Notes under the pieces: model-generated
What the model was told of the DNA's origin: nothing
Seen by the model: the letters and a program-made list of their open reading frames with translations, nothing else
Database searches by the model: none
Made by a program: the position numbers and the translations under genes
In this document: piece by piece, positions 51,383 to 59,280 of the stretch
Layout of the letters: every line of letters starts with the position of its first letter
Numbering within the stretch: position 1 is the stretch's first letter
Source: Gammaproteobacteria bacterium
Lineage (GTDB): Bacteria; Pseudomonadota; Gammaproteobacteria; Pseudomonadales; UBA5518
DNA: 64,000 nucleotides
Direction: 5' to 3'
Assembly (NCBI GenBank): GCA_016705365.1
Contig: JADIYI010000008.1
Span: 372,001-436,000, forward strand

Positions 51383-51962
51383 CCTGGACGTCATCCGCGA
51401 GTGGATCGCGCCGCGCGCGCGGGTACTCGATCTCGGCTGTGGCGGCGGCGACCTGCTCCACGAATTGATGCGCGACAAGCAGATCGAGGGCTACGGTCTG
51501 GAGATCGATCCGCAAAATATCGCGACCTGTATCGACAGGGGGGTCAACGTCATCGAGCAGGATCTCGATCGCGGGCTGGGAAATTTCCGCACCAATTCCT
51601 TTGATACCGTGGTCATGACCCAGACCCTGCAGGCCGTGCGCTTCCCGGACCTGGTGCTCGACGAAATGCTGCGTGTCGGCAAGGAATGTGTCATCACCTT
51701 TCCCAATTTCGGCAACTGGCGCTGCCGCCTGCATCTCGCCCTGATGGGCAGGATGCCGGTATCACGATTCCTGCCATACACGTGGTATGACACGCCGAAT
51801 ATCCATTTTTGTACCGTGTTCGATTTCGAGGCGTTGTGCCGTCTGAAAAAAATCCACATCATCAACCGGGTGGTGGTCAACGAGGCCAGCCGCAGCACCA
51901 TGCTTGCGCGATTGCTGCCAAACCTGTTCGGCATGACCGCCATCTACCGGGTGACCAAATGA
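51372..51962 (+). CDS. metW: Methionine biosynthesis protein MetW
   Basis: This 196-residue class I SAM-methyltransferase-fold protein has motif I VLDLGCGGGDLLHELM, then GYGLEIDPQNIATCIDRGVN, FDTVVMTQTLQAVRFPDLVL and VITFPNFGNWRCRLHLALMG. MetW is required with MetX for homoserine acylation in several bacteria. Its overlap with metX supports a complex of the two. The true biochemical activity of MetW is not settled. Confidence 0.95.
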   Translation: MRVDLDVIREWIAPRARVLDLGCGGGDLLHELMRDKQIEGYGLEIDPQNIATCIDRGVNVIEQDLDRGLGNFRTNSFDTVVMTQTLQAVRFPDLVLDEMLRVGKECVITFPNFGNWRCRLHLALMGRMPVSRFLPYTWYDTPNIHFCTVFDFEALCRLKKIHIINRVVVNEASRSTMLARLLPNLFGMTAIYRVTK

Positions 51963-51990
51963 ATCTCGACATGCGAAGGCGGGCGACGCG

Positions 51991-52419
51991 ATGAAGCAGT
52001 TCTGGATCGGCTTGATACTGCTTTCACTGGGCTGTGCCGCTCACGCCGAAGTGCGCCGGTTCGGCGCCTACGAAGTCCATTACAGCCTGTTCCAGAGCAG
52101 CTTTCTGCAACCCTCGATCGCCAGCGCATACTCGATCGTGCGCGCCCGTGATCGCGCGGTCCTCACCATCGCCGTGCGTCGCGGCAGCGACAGTCCTGCC
52201 GGCATCGCGGTGAGCGCCGCGGTCAGCGGCAAGCGCGGCGATCTCATCTACAACAATGCGCTCGAATTCCGCGAAATCCGCGAGGAACAGGCCGTTTATT
52301 ACCTGGCCGATTTTGCGTTCATCAGTGGCGAGGCCATTTACCTCGACCTGGCGATCCGTCCCGAGGGCCAGCCGGGTGCGCTGTCGCTGCAGTTCAACCA
52401 GACGCTTTACGCCGACTGA
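51991..52419 (+). CDS. DUF4426 periplasmic protein
   Basis: This 142-residue protein has a Sec signal peptide (MKQFWIGLILLSLGCAAHAE, cleavage after about residue 19) and a mature domain with FGAYEVHYSLFQSSFLQPSI and the C-terminal LSLQFNQTLYAD. This pattern, length and position between metW and rdgB match the DUF4426 family of Pseudomonas relatives. The LGCAA site could also be read as a lipobox. The function is unknown. The stop overlaps the rdgB ATG by one base. Confidence 0.8.
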   Translation: MKQFWIGLILLSLGCAAHAEVRRFGAYEVHYSLFQSSFLQPSIASAYSIVRARDRAVLTIAVRRGSDSPAGIAVSAAVSGKRGDLIYNNALEFREIREEQAVYYLADFAFISGEAIYLDLAIRPEGQPGALSLQFNQTLYAD

Positions 52420-53030
52420 TGAACGCGCTGCATCCCGAAGAGCTGGTCATCGCGACCGGCAACGAGAAAAAGCTGCTCGAATTGCGGGCGTTGATCGGTG
52501 CGAGCGGGCTCCGCCTGCGCTCGCAAGCCGAGTTCGCTATCGTGGGCGCCGACGAAACCGGCCTGAGTTTCGTCGAGAACGCGATTCTCAAGGCGCGCCA
52601 TGCCAGTCGACACAGCGGACTGCCGGCACTGGCCGACGATTCGGGGCTCGAGGTGGACGCGCTGAACGGCCGCCCGGGGATCCATTCCGCGCGTTTTGCC
52701 GGTCCGCAGGCGAGCGATGCCCAGAACAACCGCAAATTGCTCGAGGCGCTGGCCGGCGTTGCCGATGAACGGCGCAACGCCCGGTTTCATTGCGTGATCG
52801 TCCTGCTGCGTCATGCCGAAGACCCGGTGCCGCTGATCTGTTGCGGCACCTGGGAAGGAAAGATCCTGAGGAGCCCTGCCGGCGAGCGGGGATTCGGCTA
52901 TGACCCGCTGTTCCTGGTACCCGAGCACGGTTGTTCCGCGGCCGAACTGCCCGCGGGGCTGAAAAACCGCATCAGCCATCGTGCGCTCGCGCTCGCGCAA
53001 TTGTTGCCGGCACTCGGTATCGCATGCTGA
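52419..53030 (+). CDS. rdgB: XTP/dITP pyrophosphatase RdgB
   Basis: This 203-residue enzyme removes non-canonical purine nucleotides such as dITP and XTP from the pool. Motifs are LVIATGNEKKLLELRALIG at the N terminus, ETGLSFVENAILKARHAS, LADDSGLEVDALNGRPGIHS and GFGYDPLFLVPEHGCSAAEL with KNRISHRALAL. It overlaps hemW at its 3' end by 7 bases. The order metW-DUF4426-rdgB-hemW is conserved in Pseudomonas. Confidence 0.95.
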   Translation: MNALHPEELVIATGNEKKLLELRALIGASGLRLRSQAEFAIVGADETGLSFVENAILKARHASRHSGLPALADDSGLEVDALNGRPGIHSARFAGPQASDAQNNRKLLEALAGVADERRNARFHCVIVLLRHAEDPVPLICCGTWEGKILRSPAGERGFGYDPLFLVPEHGCSAAELPAGLKNRISHRALALAQLLPALGIAC

Positions 53031-54163
53031 AGCTCCCGCCGCTGGCGCTGTACATCCATCTACCCTGGTGCGAGCGCAAGTGTCCCTACTGTGATTTCAA
53101 TTCCTACCAGGCCGAATCGGAGCCGCCGTTTGCGGCCTATGCCGAATGCCTGCTGGCGGATCTGCGGGCAGACTGCGACCTGGTCGAAGGCCGCGCGCTT
53201 GGCTCCCTGTTCTTCGGCGGCGGAACGCCGAGCCTGTTCCCCGCACCCGTCCTCGCACGCACATTGCGGGGTATCGCCGCGACGATCGATTTCGCGCCGG
53301 ACGTGGAGATCACGCTCGAGGCCAACCCCGGCAGTGCCGAACGCGACAGGTTCAGCGCGTTGCACGCAGCCGGCGTAAACCGCCTGTCGCTCGGTGTGCA
53401 GAGTTTTTGTGACCAGAGCCTGCGCGCGCTTGGGCGCATCCATGACGCCGCCGATGCCCGCTCGGCGATCGCGGCAGCAAAAGCCGCCGGGTTCACGAAC
53501 ATCAATCTCGACCTGATGCACGGCCTGCCCGGCCAGGACGTTGCGATGGCAATGCGGGATCTGGAGCAGGCAGTGACCGGGAATGTCCCGCATATCTCGT
53601 GGTACCAGCTTACGATCGAACCGAATACCGCGTTTCACGGCAGGCCACCGCTGTTGCCGGTCGACGACCTGCTGGCCGAAATCCAGGATCGCGGGGAGGA
53701 GCTTCTGATGCGCCACGGTTACACCCAATACGAGGTGTCGGCCTGGGCCCGCCCCGGCGCGCAGTGCCGTCACAACCTCAACTACTGGAGTTTCGGCGAC
53801 TACATCGGCATCGGTGCAGGCGCGCATGGCAAGCTTAGCCGGGTGCGTGCCGGCGAGATTCTGCGAACCCGCAAAACGCGCTCGCCGCGTGATTATCTCG
53901 AAGCGCAGGTCGGCAGCTCTCGCACGCGTGTCCGGGTGGCCCCCGGGGAACTTGCGCTGGAGTTCATGATGAACGTACTGCGGTTGCGCGAGGGTTGCTC
54001 GTTCGAGGACTTCGAGGCTCGCACCGGAATCGCGGTCGCGACGATTGCCAGCCAGCTCGACACATTGCGCGCACAGGGGCTGATGAGCAGCGAACCCGGG
54101 CGCATCGCCACCACGGAAACCGGATTCCGCTTCCTCAATGTGGTGCTGGAACGCTTTTCCTAG
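53024..54163 (+). CDS. hemW: Radical SAM heme chaperone HemW
   Basis: This 379-residue radical SAM protein starts LALYIHLPWCERKCPYCDFN, with the CxxxCxxC cluster motif and the extra Cys-Asp-Phe typical of HemW rather than HemN. It continues LFFGGGTPSLFPAPVLARTL, EITLEANPGSAERDRFSALH, GVNRLSLGVQSFCDQSLRAL, NINLDLMHGLPGQD and the C-terminal HemN_C domain (EFMMNVLRLREGCSFEDFEA). It delivers heme to respiratory enzymes. The ATG 53024 lies inside rdgB. It is convergent with trmB, sharing 4 bases at the stops. Confidence 0.93.
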   Translation: MLKLPPLALYIHLPWCERKCPYCDFNSYQAESEPPFAAYAECLLADLRADCDLVEGRALGSLFFGGGTPSLFPAPVLARTLRGIAATIDFAPDVEITLEANPGSAERDRFSALHAAGVNRLSLGVQSFCDQSLRALGRIHDAADARSAIAAAKAAGFTNINLDLMHGLPGQDVAMAMRDLEQAVTGNVPHISWYQLTIEPNTAFHGRPPLLPVDDLLAEIQDRGEELLMRHGYTQYEVSAWARPGAQCRHNLNYWSFGDYIGIGAGAHGKLSRVRAGEILRTRKTRSPRDYLEAQVGSSRTRVRVAPGELALEFMMNVLRLREGCSFEDFEARTGIAVATIASQLDTLRAQGLMSSEPGRIATTETGFRFLNVVLERFS

Positions 54164-54903
54164 AACGCTGCCGGGCCTGGACCGATGGCAACTCGGCTAT
54201 TGGCGATCTTTTCGAACAGCAGGTCCCATACCCCGTGCCCGAGCCGCAGACCGCGGCGCTCGAACCGGGTTATGGGACGCGAGGCGGGGCGTTGCGCAAA
54301 GCTGCCTTCACCCGCCCGGTTACGCCACCCGGGGGCTGCGCTCATTACCTCGAGCATCTGGCGCGCGTAATCTTCCCAATCGGTCGCCAGGTGCAGGGTG
54401 CCGCCGCTGCGCAGCTTGCGCCGCACCAGCTCGACGAAAAGTGGCTGCACCAGGCGCCGCTTGTGGTGGCGCACCTTGTGCCACGGATCGGGAAACAGCA
54501 GCAATACCGTATCGAGCGAGGCATCGGCAAATCCGCGGTTCAGCACCTCGACCGCATCGTCACAATACACCCGCAGGTTCTGCAGTTGCCGTTCCTGTGC
54601 CATCGCCAGCAGCTTCCCTACCCCCGGGCGATGCACCTCGATTCCGACGAAGCCGGTGCCCGGAGATCGCTCCGCGAGTTCGACCAGTGCGTGCCCCATG
54701 CCGAAGCCGATTTCCACCACAAAGGATTCGCAACCCGGAAACTGCGCGCGCAGATCCAGTGGCTCCGGGCCCAGCTCCAGGCCGCGACCGGACCACAGCT
54801 CGGCGAAAGCGCGACGCTGGGCCGCAGTGAAACGGCCCTGGCGCCTGACGAAGCTGCGCACCGATGGCCGGGGTAATGCGCAGGCCGGGTCAATCCCGCT
54901 CAC
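54160..54903 (-). CDS. trmB: tRNA (guanine-N(7)-)-methyltransferase
   Basis: This 247-residue SAM-dependent methyltransferase makes m7G46 in tRNA. It contains VRRQGRFTAAQRRAFAELW, VVEIGFGMGHALVELAERSP (SAM site), FVGIEVHRPGVGKLLAMAQ, LLLFPDPWHKVRHHKRRLVQ (the PDPWxKxRHxKRR signature) and HLATDWEDYARQMLEVM. Its start overlaps the end of the DUF423 gene by 14 bases, so the two are probably co-transcribed with rpoH upstream. Confidence 0.95.
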   Translation of the reverse strand: MSGIDPACALPRPSVRSFVRRQGRFTAAQRRAFAELWSGRGLELGPEPLDLRAQFPGCESFVVEIGFGMGHALVELAERSPGTGFVGIEVHRPGVGKLLAMAQERQLQNLRVYCDDAVEVLNRGFADASLDTVLLLFPDPWHKVRHHKRRLVQPLFVELVRRKLRSGGTLHLATDWEDYARQMLEVMSAAPGWRNRAGEGSFAQRPASRPITRFERRGLRLGHGVWDLLFEKIANSRVAIGPGPAAF

Positions 54904-55279
54904 GCCACGCCCCGACCATTAGCAGAATCCAGCCGAGCAGGAACAACACCCCGCCAATCGGGGTGATTGCACCCAGCTGCCGCATCCCGGTAAACGCGAG
55001 CAAATAAAGACTGCCACTGAACAGGATCATGCCGGCGACGAAGCTGAGCGCGGCACGTCCGAACCAGCGTGAGCGCAAGTCACTGGCCTGGGCCGCACCC
55101 ACGGCCAGCAACGCAAGCGAATGGTACATCTGGTACTGCGCGCCGGTAAGAAATACCGCCAGCAGGTCGGCGTCGAGCCGGTGGCGCAACCCATGAGCAC
55201 CGAAGGCACCCGCGATCACCGCGGTCAAGGCACCGGCCGCGCCCAGCGCAAAGATGGTGCGTGCCGCGGACAGGCTCAT
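54890..55279 (-). CDS. DUF423 membrane protein (YgdD-like)
   Basis: This 129-residue protein has four hydrophobic segments and the family signature AGAFGAHGLRHRLDADLLAV, followed by GAQYQMYHSLALLAVG and ending GGVLFLLGWILLMVGAW. This is DUF423, a small inner-membrane family without known function. The start MSLSAARTIF at 55279 was chosen because upstream in-frame sequence overlaps rpoH and is not membrane-like. It lies 40 bases after rpoH on the same strand. Confidence 0.88.
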   Translation of the reverse strand: MSLSAARTIFALGAAGALTAVIAGAFGAHGLRHRLDADLLAVFLTGAQYQMYHSLALLAVGAAQASDLRSRWFGRAALSFVAGMILFSGSLYLLAFTGMRQLGAITPIGGVLFLLGWILLMVGAWRERD

Positions 55280-55319
55280 CAGCGACGCAACACCCGTCGG
55301 TCCGGCGCAAACCAGGCGT

Positions 55320-56171
55320 TCAGGCCTGCATCGCGGTGCGGAGCTTGCCGAGGGCCGCCTGCTCGAGTTGCCGGATGCGTTCGGCAGATACGCCGAATTG
55401 TGCCGCCAACTCATGCAGCGTCGCCTTGTCCTCATCCAGCCAGCGCCGCTGCATGATCACCTGGCTACGCTCATCGAGGCCATCGATCGCCCGCTCGAGC
55501 AGCCCGTGACTGGCCGCCTCCCAGTCGCTGTCCTCGAGATCACGTGCCGGATCCGCGCCGCGATCCTCCAGGTAGTGGGCAGGTGCAAACGGCGCGGAAT
55601 CGTCATCGTCGGCATGTCCGTCGAATGCGACATCCGCTGCGCTCAGCCGCCCTTCCATGCGGCGCACTTCGGCCACATCGACACCAAGGTCACGGGCCAT
55701 CGCGTCAGCTTCCTCGTTGCTGAGCCAGCCGAGGCTTTTCTTCGAACTGCGCAGATTGAAGAACAGCTTGCGTTGCGCCTTGGTCGTGGCGACTTTCACG
55801 ATCCGCCAGTTGCGCAGGATGAACTCGTGCATCTCCGCCTTGATCCAATGCACTGCAAAAGACACCAGACGCACGCCTTTTTCCGGGTTGAAGCGCCGCA
55901 CCGCCTTCATGAGCCCGACATTGCCTTCCTGCACCAGGTCGGACAGGGGCAGGCCATAGCCCGAATAGGAGCGCGCGATATGGACCACGAAGCGCAAGTG
56001 AGCGAGCACTAACTCCCGTGCAGAGTTGATGTCATCACGGTAGTACAGCTCGGTAGCAAGATCATGCTCGCGCTTGGCGCTAAGCACCGGAAAGGCATTG
56101 ACGGCCTGTATATAGGCGCTGATGTTACCGCCGGGCGTCAATAACGCCATCGGCTGCAGATGCTGATTCAT
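55320..56171 (-). CDS. rpoH: RNA polymerase heat-shock sigma factor (sigma-32)
   Basis: This 283-residue sigma factor (Pseudomonas 284) has region 2 with LRFVVHIARSYSGYGLPLSD and LVQEGNVGLMKAVRRFNPEK, VRLVSFAVHWIKAEMHEFIL, the RpoH box QRKLFFNLRSSKK (about residue 130), and region 4 LHELAAQFGVSAERIRQLEQ. It directs transcription of chaperone and protease genes after heat shock. The ATG at 56171 has GGAG eight bases upstream. Its promoter carries a CIRCE element, predicting an additional HrcA layer of control. In most gammaproteobacteria ftsX lies just upstream; here ftsY does. Confidence 0.96.
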   Translation of the reverse strand: MNQHLQPMALLTPGGNISAYIQAVNAFPVLSAKREHDLATELYYRDDINSARELVLAHLRFVVHIARSYSGYGLPLSDLVQEGNVGLMKAVRRFNPEKGVRLVSFAVHWIKAEMHEFILRNWRIVKVATTKAQRKLFFNLRSSKKSLGWLSNEEADAMARDLGVDVAEVRRMEGRLSAADVAFDGHADDDDSAPFAPAHYLEDRGADPARDLEDSDWEAASHGLLERAIDGLDERSQVIMQRRWLDEDKATLHELAAQFGVSAERIRQLEQAALGKLRTAMQA

Positions 56172-56197
56172 TTCGGAGTCTCCATAATTCAAGGCGC

Positions 56198-56227
56198 ATT
56201 TTAGCACTCAGCGCATTAGAGTGCCAA
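56198..56227 (-). promoter_or_regulatory. Sigma-70 promoter of rpoH
   Basis: On the minus strand TTGGCA (56227-56222) and TAAAAT (56203-56198) are spaced by 18 bases, 26 bases ahead of the rpoH ATG. Both hexamers match the consensus at four or more positions. The interval between them is occupied by a CIRCE operator, so binding there would exclude RNA polymerase. Confidence 0.65.
56201..56227 (+). promoter_or_regulatory. CIRCE element (HrcA operator) in the rpoH promoter
   Basis: The sequence TTAGCACTC, nine bases, then GAGTGCCAA matches the CIRCE consensus TTAGCACTC-N9-GAGTGCTAA at 17 of 18 conserved positions with the exact spacer length. It lies within the -35/-10 region of rpoH. HrcA, the known CIRCE repressor, is not encoded in the window. 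Chance occurrence of such a match is very unlikely. Confidence 0.9.
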
Positions 56228-56271
56228 ACGCACGGAAGTTCCGTTATGTGCCTGGCGGTTGGTCGGGTGCC

Positions 56272-57318
56272 TCAATGCTCAGGGGCATCGAACAGGGCCG
56301 CAACGAACTCGCCGGCTTCGAACGGACGCAGATCGTCCAGCGCCTCGCCAATACCGATGAACCGGATCGGCAGACCCAGTTCACGGGCCACCGAAAACAC
56401 GATCCCGCCCTTTGCGGTGCCATCGAGTTTGGTGAGCACGATGCCGCTCACCCCGACGGCTTCACGGAAACTGCGCGCCTGGGGCAGGCCGTTCTGCCCG
56501 GTACCGGCATCCAGAACGAGCATCACCTCGTGCGGCGCCTCGGGATCAATTTTCTGCATGACCCTGACGATCTTGCGCAACTCGTCCATCAGATGGCTTT
56601 TTACGTGCAAGCGCCCGGCCGTATCGGCAATCAGCACATCGCAACCCCTTGCGCGGGCCGACTGCAGGGCATCGAATATCACCGAGGCACTGTCGGAACC
56701 CGTTTGCTGGGCGATCACCGGCACTCCATTGCGCTCACCCCAGACCTGCAACTGCTCGACCGCTGCCGCCCGGAACGTATCGCCCGCCGCCAGCATCACC
56801 GACTTGCCCTCGGCCTGGAACCTGCGCGCCAGCTTGCCGATGGTCGTGGTTTTTCCCGCTCCGTTCACACCGACCATCAGGATCACGAAGGGTTTGGCGG
56901 ATTGCGCGATCTGCAACGGCACCGAGGCCGGTGCCAGCACTTCCGTCATCTGGTCCTTGAGTGCCCGGAACAGCGCCTCGGGATCGCTCAGTTCGCGACG
57001 TCGCACCCGTTGCACCAGTCCGTCGAGAATCACCCTGACGGTTGCCATGCCGACATCGGCCATCAGCAGCCGCGTTTCCAGCTCATCGAGCAGCTCGTCG
57101 TCGAGCGTTTTACGCCCCAGAAACAGCGTGCCCAGGCCCTCGGAAAGCGCACTGCGGGTCTTGCCCAACCCCGCGCGCAGACGCGCCAGAAGGCCGCTGC
57201 GCGGCTTTGCCGTAACTGTCTCCGCCGCAGGGGCCTCTGCCGCAGGGAGCTCCGGCGCAATAGGCTCCGCGGGTGCGGCGGGCGGCTCCGCGGCTTTGTT
57301 TCGTCTGAAAATCTTCAT
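56272..57318 (-). CDS. ftsY: Signal recognition particle receptor FtsY
   Basis: This GTPase of about 348 residues has a short Ala/Pro/Glu-rich acidic N terminus, an N domain (LLDELETRLLMADVGMATVR) and a G domain: VNGAGKTTTIGKLARRF (P loop), AAGDTFRAAAVEQLQVW, IADTAGRLHVKSHLMDEL, VLTKLDGTAKGG and GIGEALDDLRPF. It docks ribosome-SRP complexes at the membrane. The start MKIFRRNK at 57318 resembles relatives; an ATG five codons upstream (57333) is equally open. It is divergent from rsmD. The usual downstream partners ftsE and ftsX are missing between it and rpoH. Confidence 0.95.
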   Translation of the reverse strand: MKIFRRNKAAEPPAAPAEPIAPELPAAEAPAAETVTAKPRSGLLARLRAGLGKTRSALSEGLGTLFLGRKTLDDELLDELETRLLMADVGMATVRVILDGLVQRVRRRELSDPEALFRALKDQMTEVLAPASVPLQIAQSAKPFVILMVGVNGAGKTTTIGKLARRFQAEGKSVMLAAGDTFRAAAVEQLQVWGERNGVPVIAQQTGSDSASVIFDALQSARARGCDVLIADTAGRLHVKSHLMDELRKIVRVMQKIDPEAPHEVMLVLDAGTGQNGLPQARSFREAVGVSGIVLTKLDGTAKGGIVFSVARELGLPIRFIGIGEALDDLRPFEAGEFVAALFDAPEH

Positions 57319-57406
57319 CGGCGTTGCATGCATGCTGGCCAGGGAAACGGGCGGCGATTATACGGTATCCTGAGCACTGCTTTTCCGCATACTTCCCGGC
57401 AGCACG

Positions 57407-58033
57407 ATGGCGCGTCGCAGCAAACCCACAGGCACCAACGATGCACGCAGCGAGTTGCGTATCATCGCGGGGAAATGGCGCGGCCGGCGTATCGGCTTCG
57501 TGGCCGAACCTGGCTTGCGCCCAACCCCGGAGCGCGTGCGCGAGACCCTGTTCAACTGGCTGCAGCCAGTGATTGCGGGCAGCCGTTGTCTCGACCTGTT
57601 CTGCGGGAGCGGCGCACTCGGCATCGAGGCCTTGTCGCGCGGAGCCGCAGCGCTCACCCTGATCGACAGTTCGGCCACCGTCATCCGCGAGATCCGCGCC
57701 AACCTCGAACGCCTCGGCGAGAACGGAGCGGCCACCCTGATCAGGGCCGATGCCTGTAACTGGTTGCTGAACACCCGGGAGCAGGGTTATGACGTCGTGT
57801 TCCTGGATCCTCCTTTCAGCAGCAGCCTGGCGACCCGTTGCTTGCAGCTGCTGGACCGCAGCGCGCTGCTCGCTCCGGGCGCACGGGTCTATCTCGAGTG
57901 CGCAATCGACGAGACAGCCCCGATACCAGGCCCCGGATGGGTGCTGCACCGCGAACGGTTCGCCGGAAACGTCGCTTACCGGCTCTTCATTGCCCCGTCC
58001 GTCAACCCGGTGGCCGCCGCGGAGCATTTGTAG
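57407..58033 (+). CDS. rsmD: 16S rRNA (guanine(966)-N(2))-methyltransferase
   Basis: This 208-residue SAM-dependent methyltransferase methylates G966 of 16S rRNA. It shows LRIIAGKWRGRRIGFV, LRPTPERVRETLFNWLQPVI, CLDLFCGSGALGIEALSRGA (SAM site) and the catalytic VVFLDPPFSSSLATRCLQLL. Length and motifs are typical. rsmD facing ftsY and followed by coaD and a ferredoxin is a conserved gammaproteobacterial arrangement. Confidence 0.95.
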   Translation: MARRSKPTGTNDARSELRIIAGKWRGRRIGFVAEPGLRPTPERVRETLFNWLQPVIAGSRCLDLFCGSGALGIEALSRGAAALTLIDSSATVIREIRANLERLGENGAATLIRADACNWLLNTREQGYDVVFLDPPFSSSLATRCLQLLDRSALLAPGARVYLECAIDETAPIPGPGWVLHRERFAGNVAYRLFIAPSVNPVAAAEHL

Positions 58034-58089
58034 CGCACCGCTGATTTGGCTAACATTCGGCCCCCCAAAGGATTCCGCAAGGTTTCTTC

Positions 58090-58575
58090 ATGCGCACCAT
58101 CGTCTACCCGGGAACGTTCGACCCCATTACCAACGGACACGTCGACCTGGTCGAAAGGGCTTGCCGCCTGTTCGACCATGTCGTGGTGGCAATCGCCAGC
58201 AGCGATCGCAAACGGCCATTGTTCACGCTGCAAGAGCGAATAACGCTGTGCGAGGCAGCGCTCGGACATACCAGGAACGTTGAAATCATCGGTTTCGACA
58301 TCCTGGTGGTGAAATTCCTGCGTGATCGCCGGGCTTGCGCCGTACTGCGCGGGTTGCGCGCGGTGTCCGACTTCGAGTACGAGTTCCAGCTGGCAAACAT
58401 GAACCGTGCGATGGACCCGACCTTCGAAACGGTTTTCCTGACGCCCTCCGACCACCTTTCCTATATTTCCTCATCGCTGGTGCGCGAAATTGCCTCGCTG
58501 CAGGGCGATATCAGCAAGTTCGTTCATCCAGTCGTGAAAACAGCGCTGCTGGAAAAATTCGCGGACGGCGTCTGA
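58090..58575 (+). CDS. coaD: Phosphopantetheine adenylyltransferase
   Basis: This 161-residue nucleotidyltransferase has the usual length. It begins MRTIVYPGTFDPITNGHVDL with the TxGH motif, then VAIASSDRKRPLFTLQERI, RGLRAVSDFEYEFQLANMNR and LSYISSSLVREIASLQGDIS. It adenylates 4'-phosphopantetheine in coenzyme A synthesis; the preceding pathway enzyme CoaBC is encoded 3 kb downstream in this window. It lies 56 bases after rsmD. Confidence 0.96.
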   Translation: MRTIVYPGTFDPITNGHVDLVERACRLFDHVVVAIASSDRKRPLFTLQERITLCEAALGHTRNVEIIGFDILVVKFLRDRRACAVLRGLRAVSDFEYEFQLANMNRAMDPTFETVFLTPSDHLSYISSSLVREIASLQGDISKFVHPVVKTALLEKFADGV

Positions 58576-58593
58576 GCAGGCGATATCCGGCCC

Positions 58594-58845
58594 GTGGCGC
58601 TGCTGATCACCGATCAATGCATCAATTGCGATGTGTGCGAGCCGGCATGCCCCAACGAGGCAATCTCCGCGGGGGAATTGATCTACGAAATCGATCCGCT
58701 GCGCTGCACCGAGTGTGTGGGGCATTTCGATGAACCACAATGCCGCTTGATATGCCCCGTCGATTGCATACCGCCGGATCCCGAACACGTGGAGAGCCCG
58801 GAGCAATTATTGGACAAGTACGCACGTCTGCGCGGCCCCGATTAG
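58594..58845 (+). CDS. YfhL family 4Fe-4S ferredoxin
   Basis: This 83-residue ferredoxin has two cluster motifs: CINCDVCEPACPNEAI near residue 9 and CTECVGHFDEPQCRLICPVD near residue 37, with the longer spacing in the second site typical of YfhL/Alvin-type ferredoxins. It carries low-potential electrons in the cytoplasm. Translation starts at GTG 58594, 18 bases after coaD; no ATG precedes the first cluster. The coaD-fdx pair is conserved. Confidence 0.93.
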   Translation: MALLITDQCINCDVCEPACPNEAISAGELIYEIDPLRCTECVGHFDEPQCRLICPVDCIPPDPEHVESPEQLLDKYARLRGPD

Positions 58846-58867
58846 GCCGCGCATCGCCAGCCGCAAC

Positions 58868-59194
58868 TCAGTGCGTGTTGGCGTCCGCGTGCCGGTTATG
58901 ACTGTTGCGGCAACCCAGGCAACGCACAAACGTGGCTTCCGCAGGGCCACCCACCAGCGTTTGTGCCGCGGTCTCGACGTTTCCGCCCGCGGCAGTGAAC
59001 GGCAGCGACACCAGGAACACCGCGGCGCCCGCAAGCGTCGTAACCAGCAGCGCCGGGCGAGCGATCAGCAGGTCGCCGCCCATCGCCATGAAGCTCGGAT
59101 CCTCCTCCACCGATTGCGCATGCGCAAACCACGGCGCGAGCAGCACGGCACCCAGCGCGGCGACCGCCAGGCGGGAAACCTTGGAATGTCTCAT
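58868..59194 (-). CDS. Hypothetical exported/membrane protein with C-terminal cysteine pair
   Basis: This 108-residue protein is not recognised. Residues 1 to about 27 are a signal peptide (LAVAALGAVLLAPWFAHAQS), followed by one membrane segment (LLVTTLAGAAVFLVSLPFTA) and a small C-terminal tail with two cysteines (RCLGCRNSHNRHADANTH) and several histidines. That tail resembles, but is not, a CxxCH heme or simple metal-binding motif. The ATG at 59194 has GGAG six bases upstream. It is convergent with the ferredoxin gene and downstream of mutM, with no functional context. Confidence 0.65.
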   Translation of the reverse strand: MRHSKVSRLAVAALGAVLLAPWFAHAQSVEEDPSFMAMGGDLLIARPALLVTTLAGAAVFLVSLPFTAAGGNVETAAQTLVGGPAEATFVRCLGCRNSHNRHADANTH

Positions 59195-59280
59195 AACCAA
59201 CTCCATATAAACCAGTTAAAGCCGCCCGCAGGCGTCGCGAGCAGCATGCACCAAGGATAGCCCGGTTTTGCGCCATCTGC

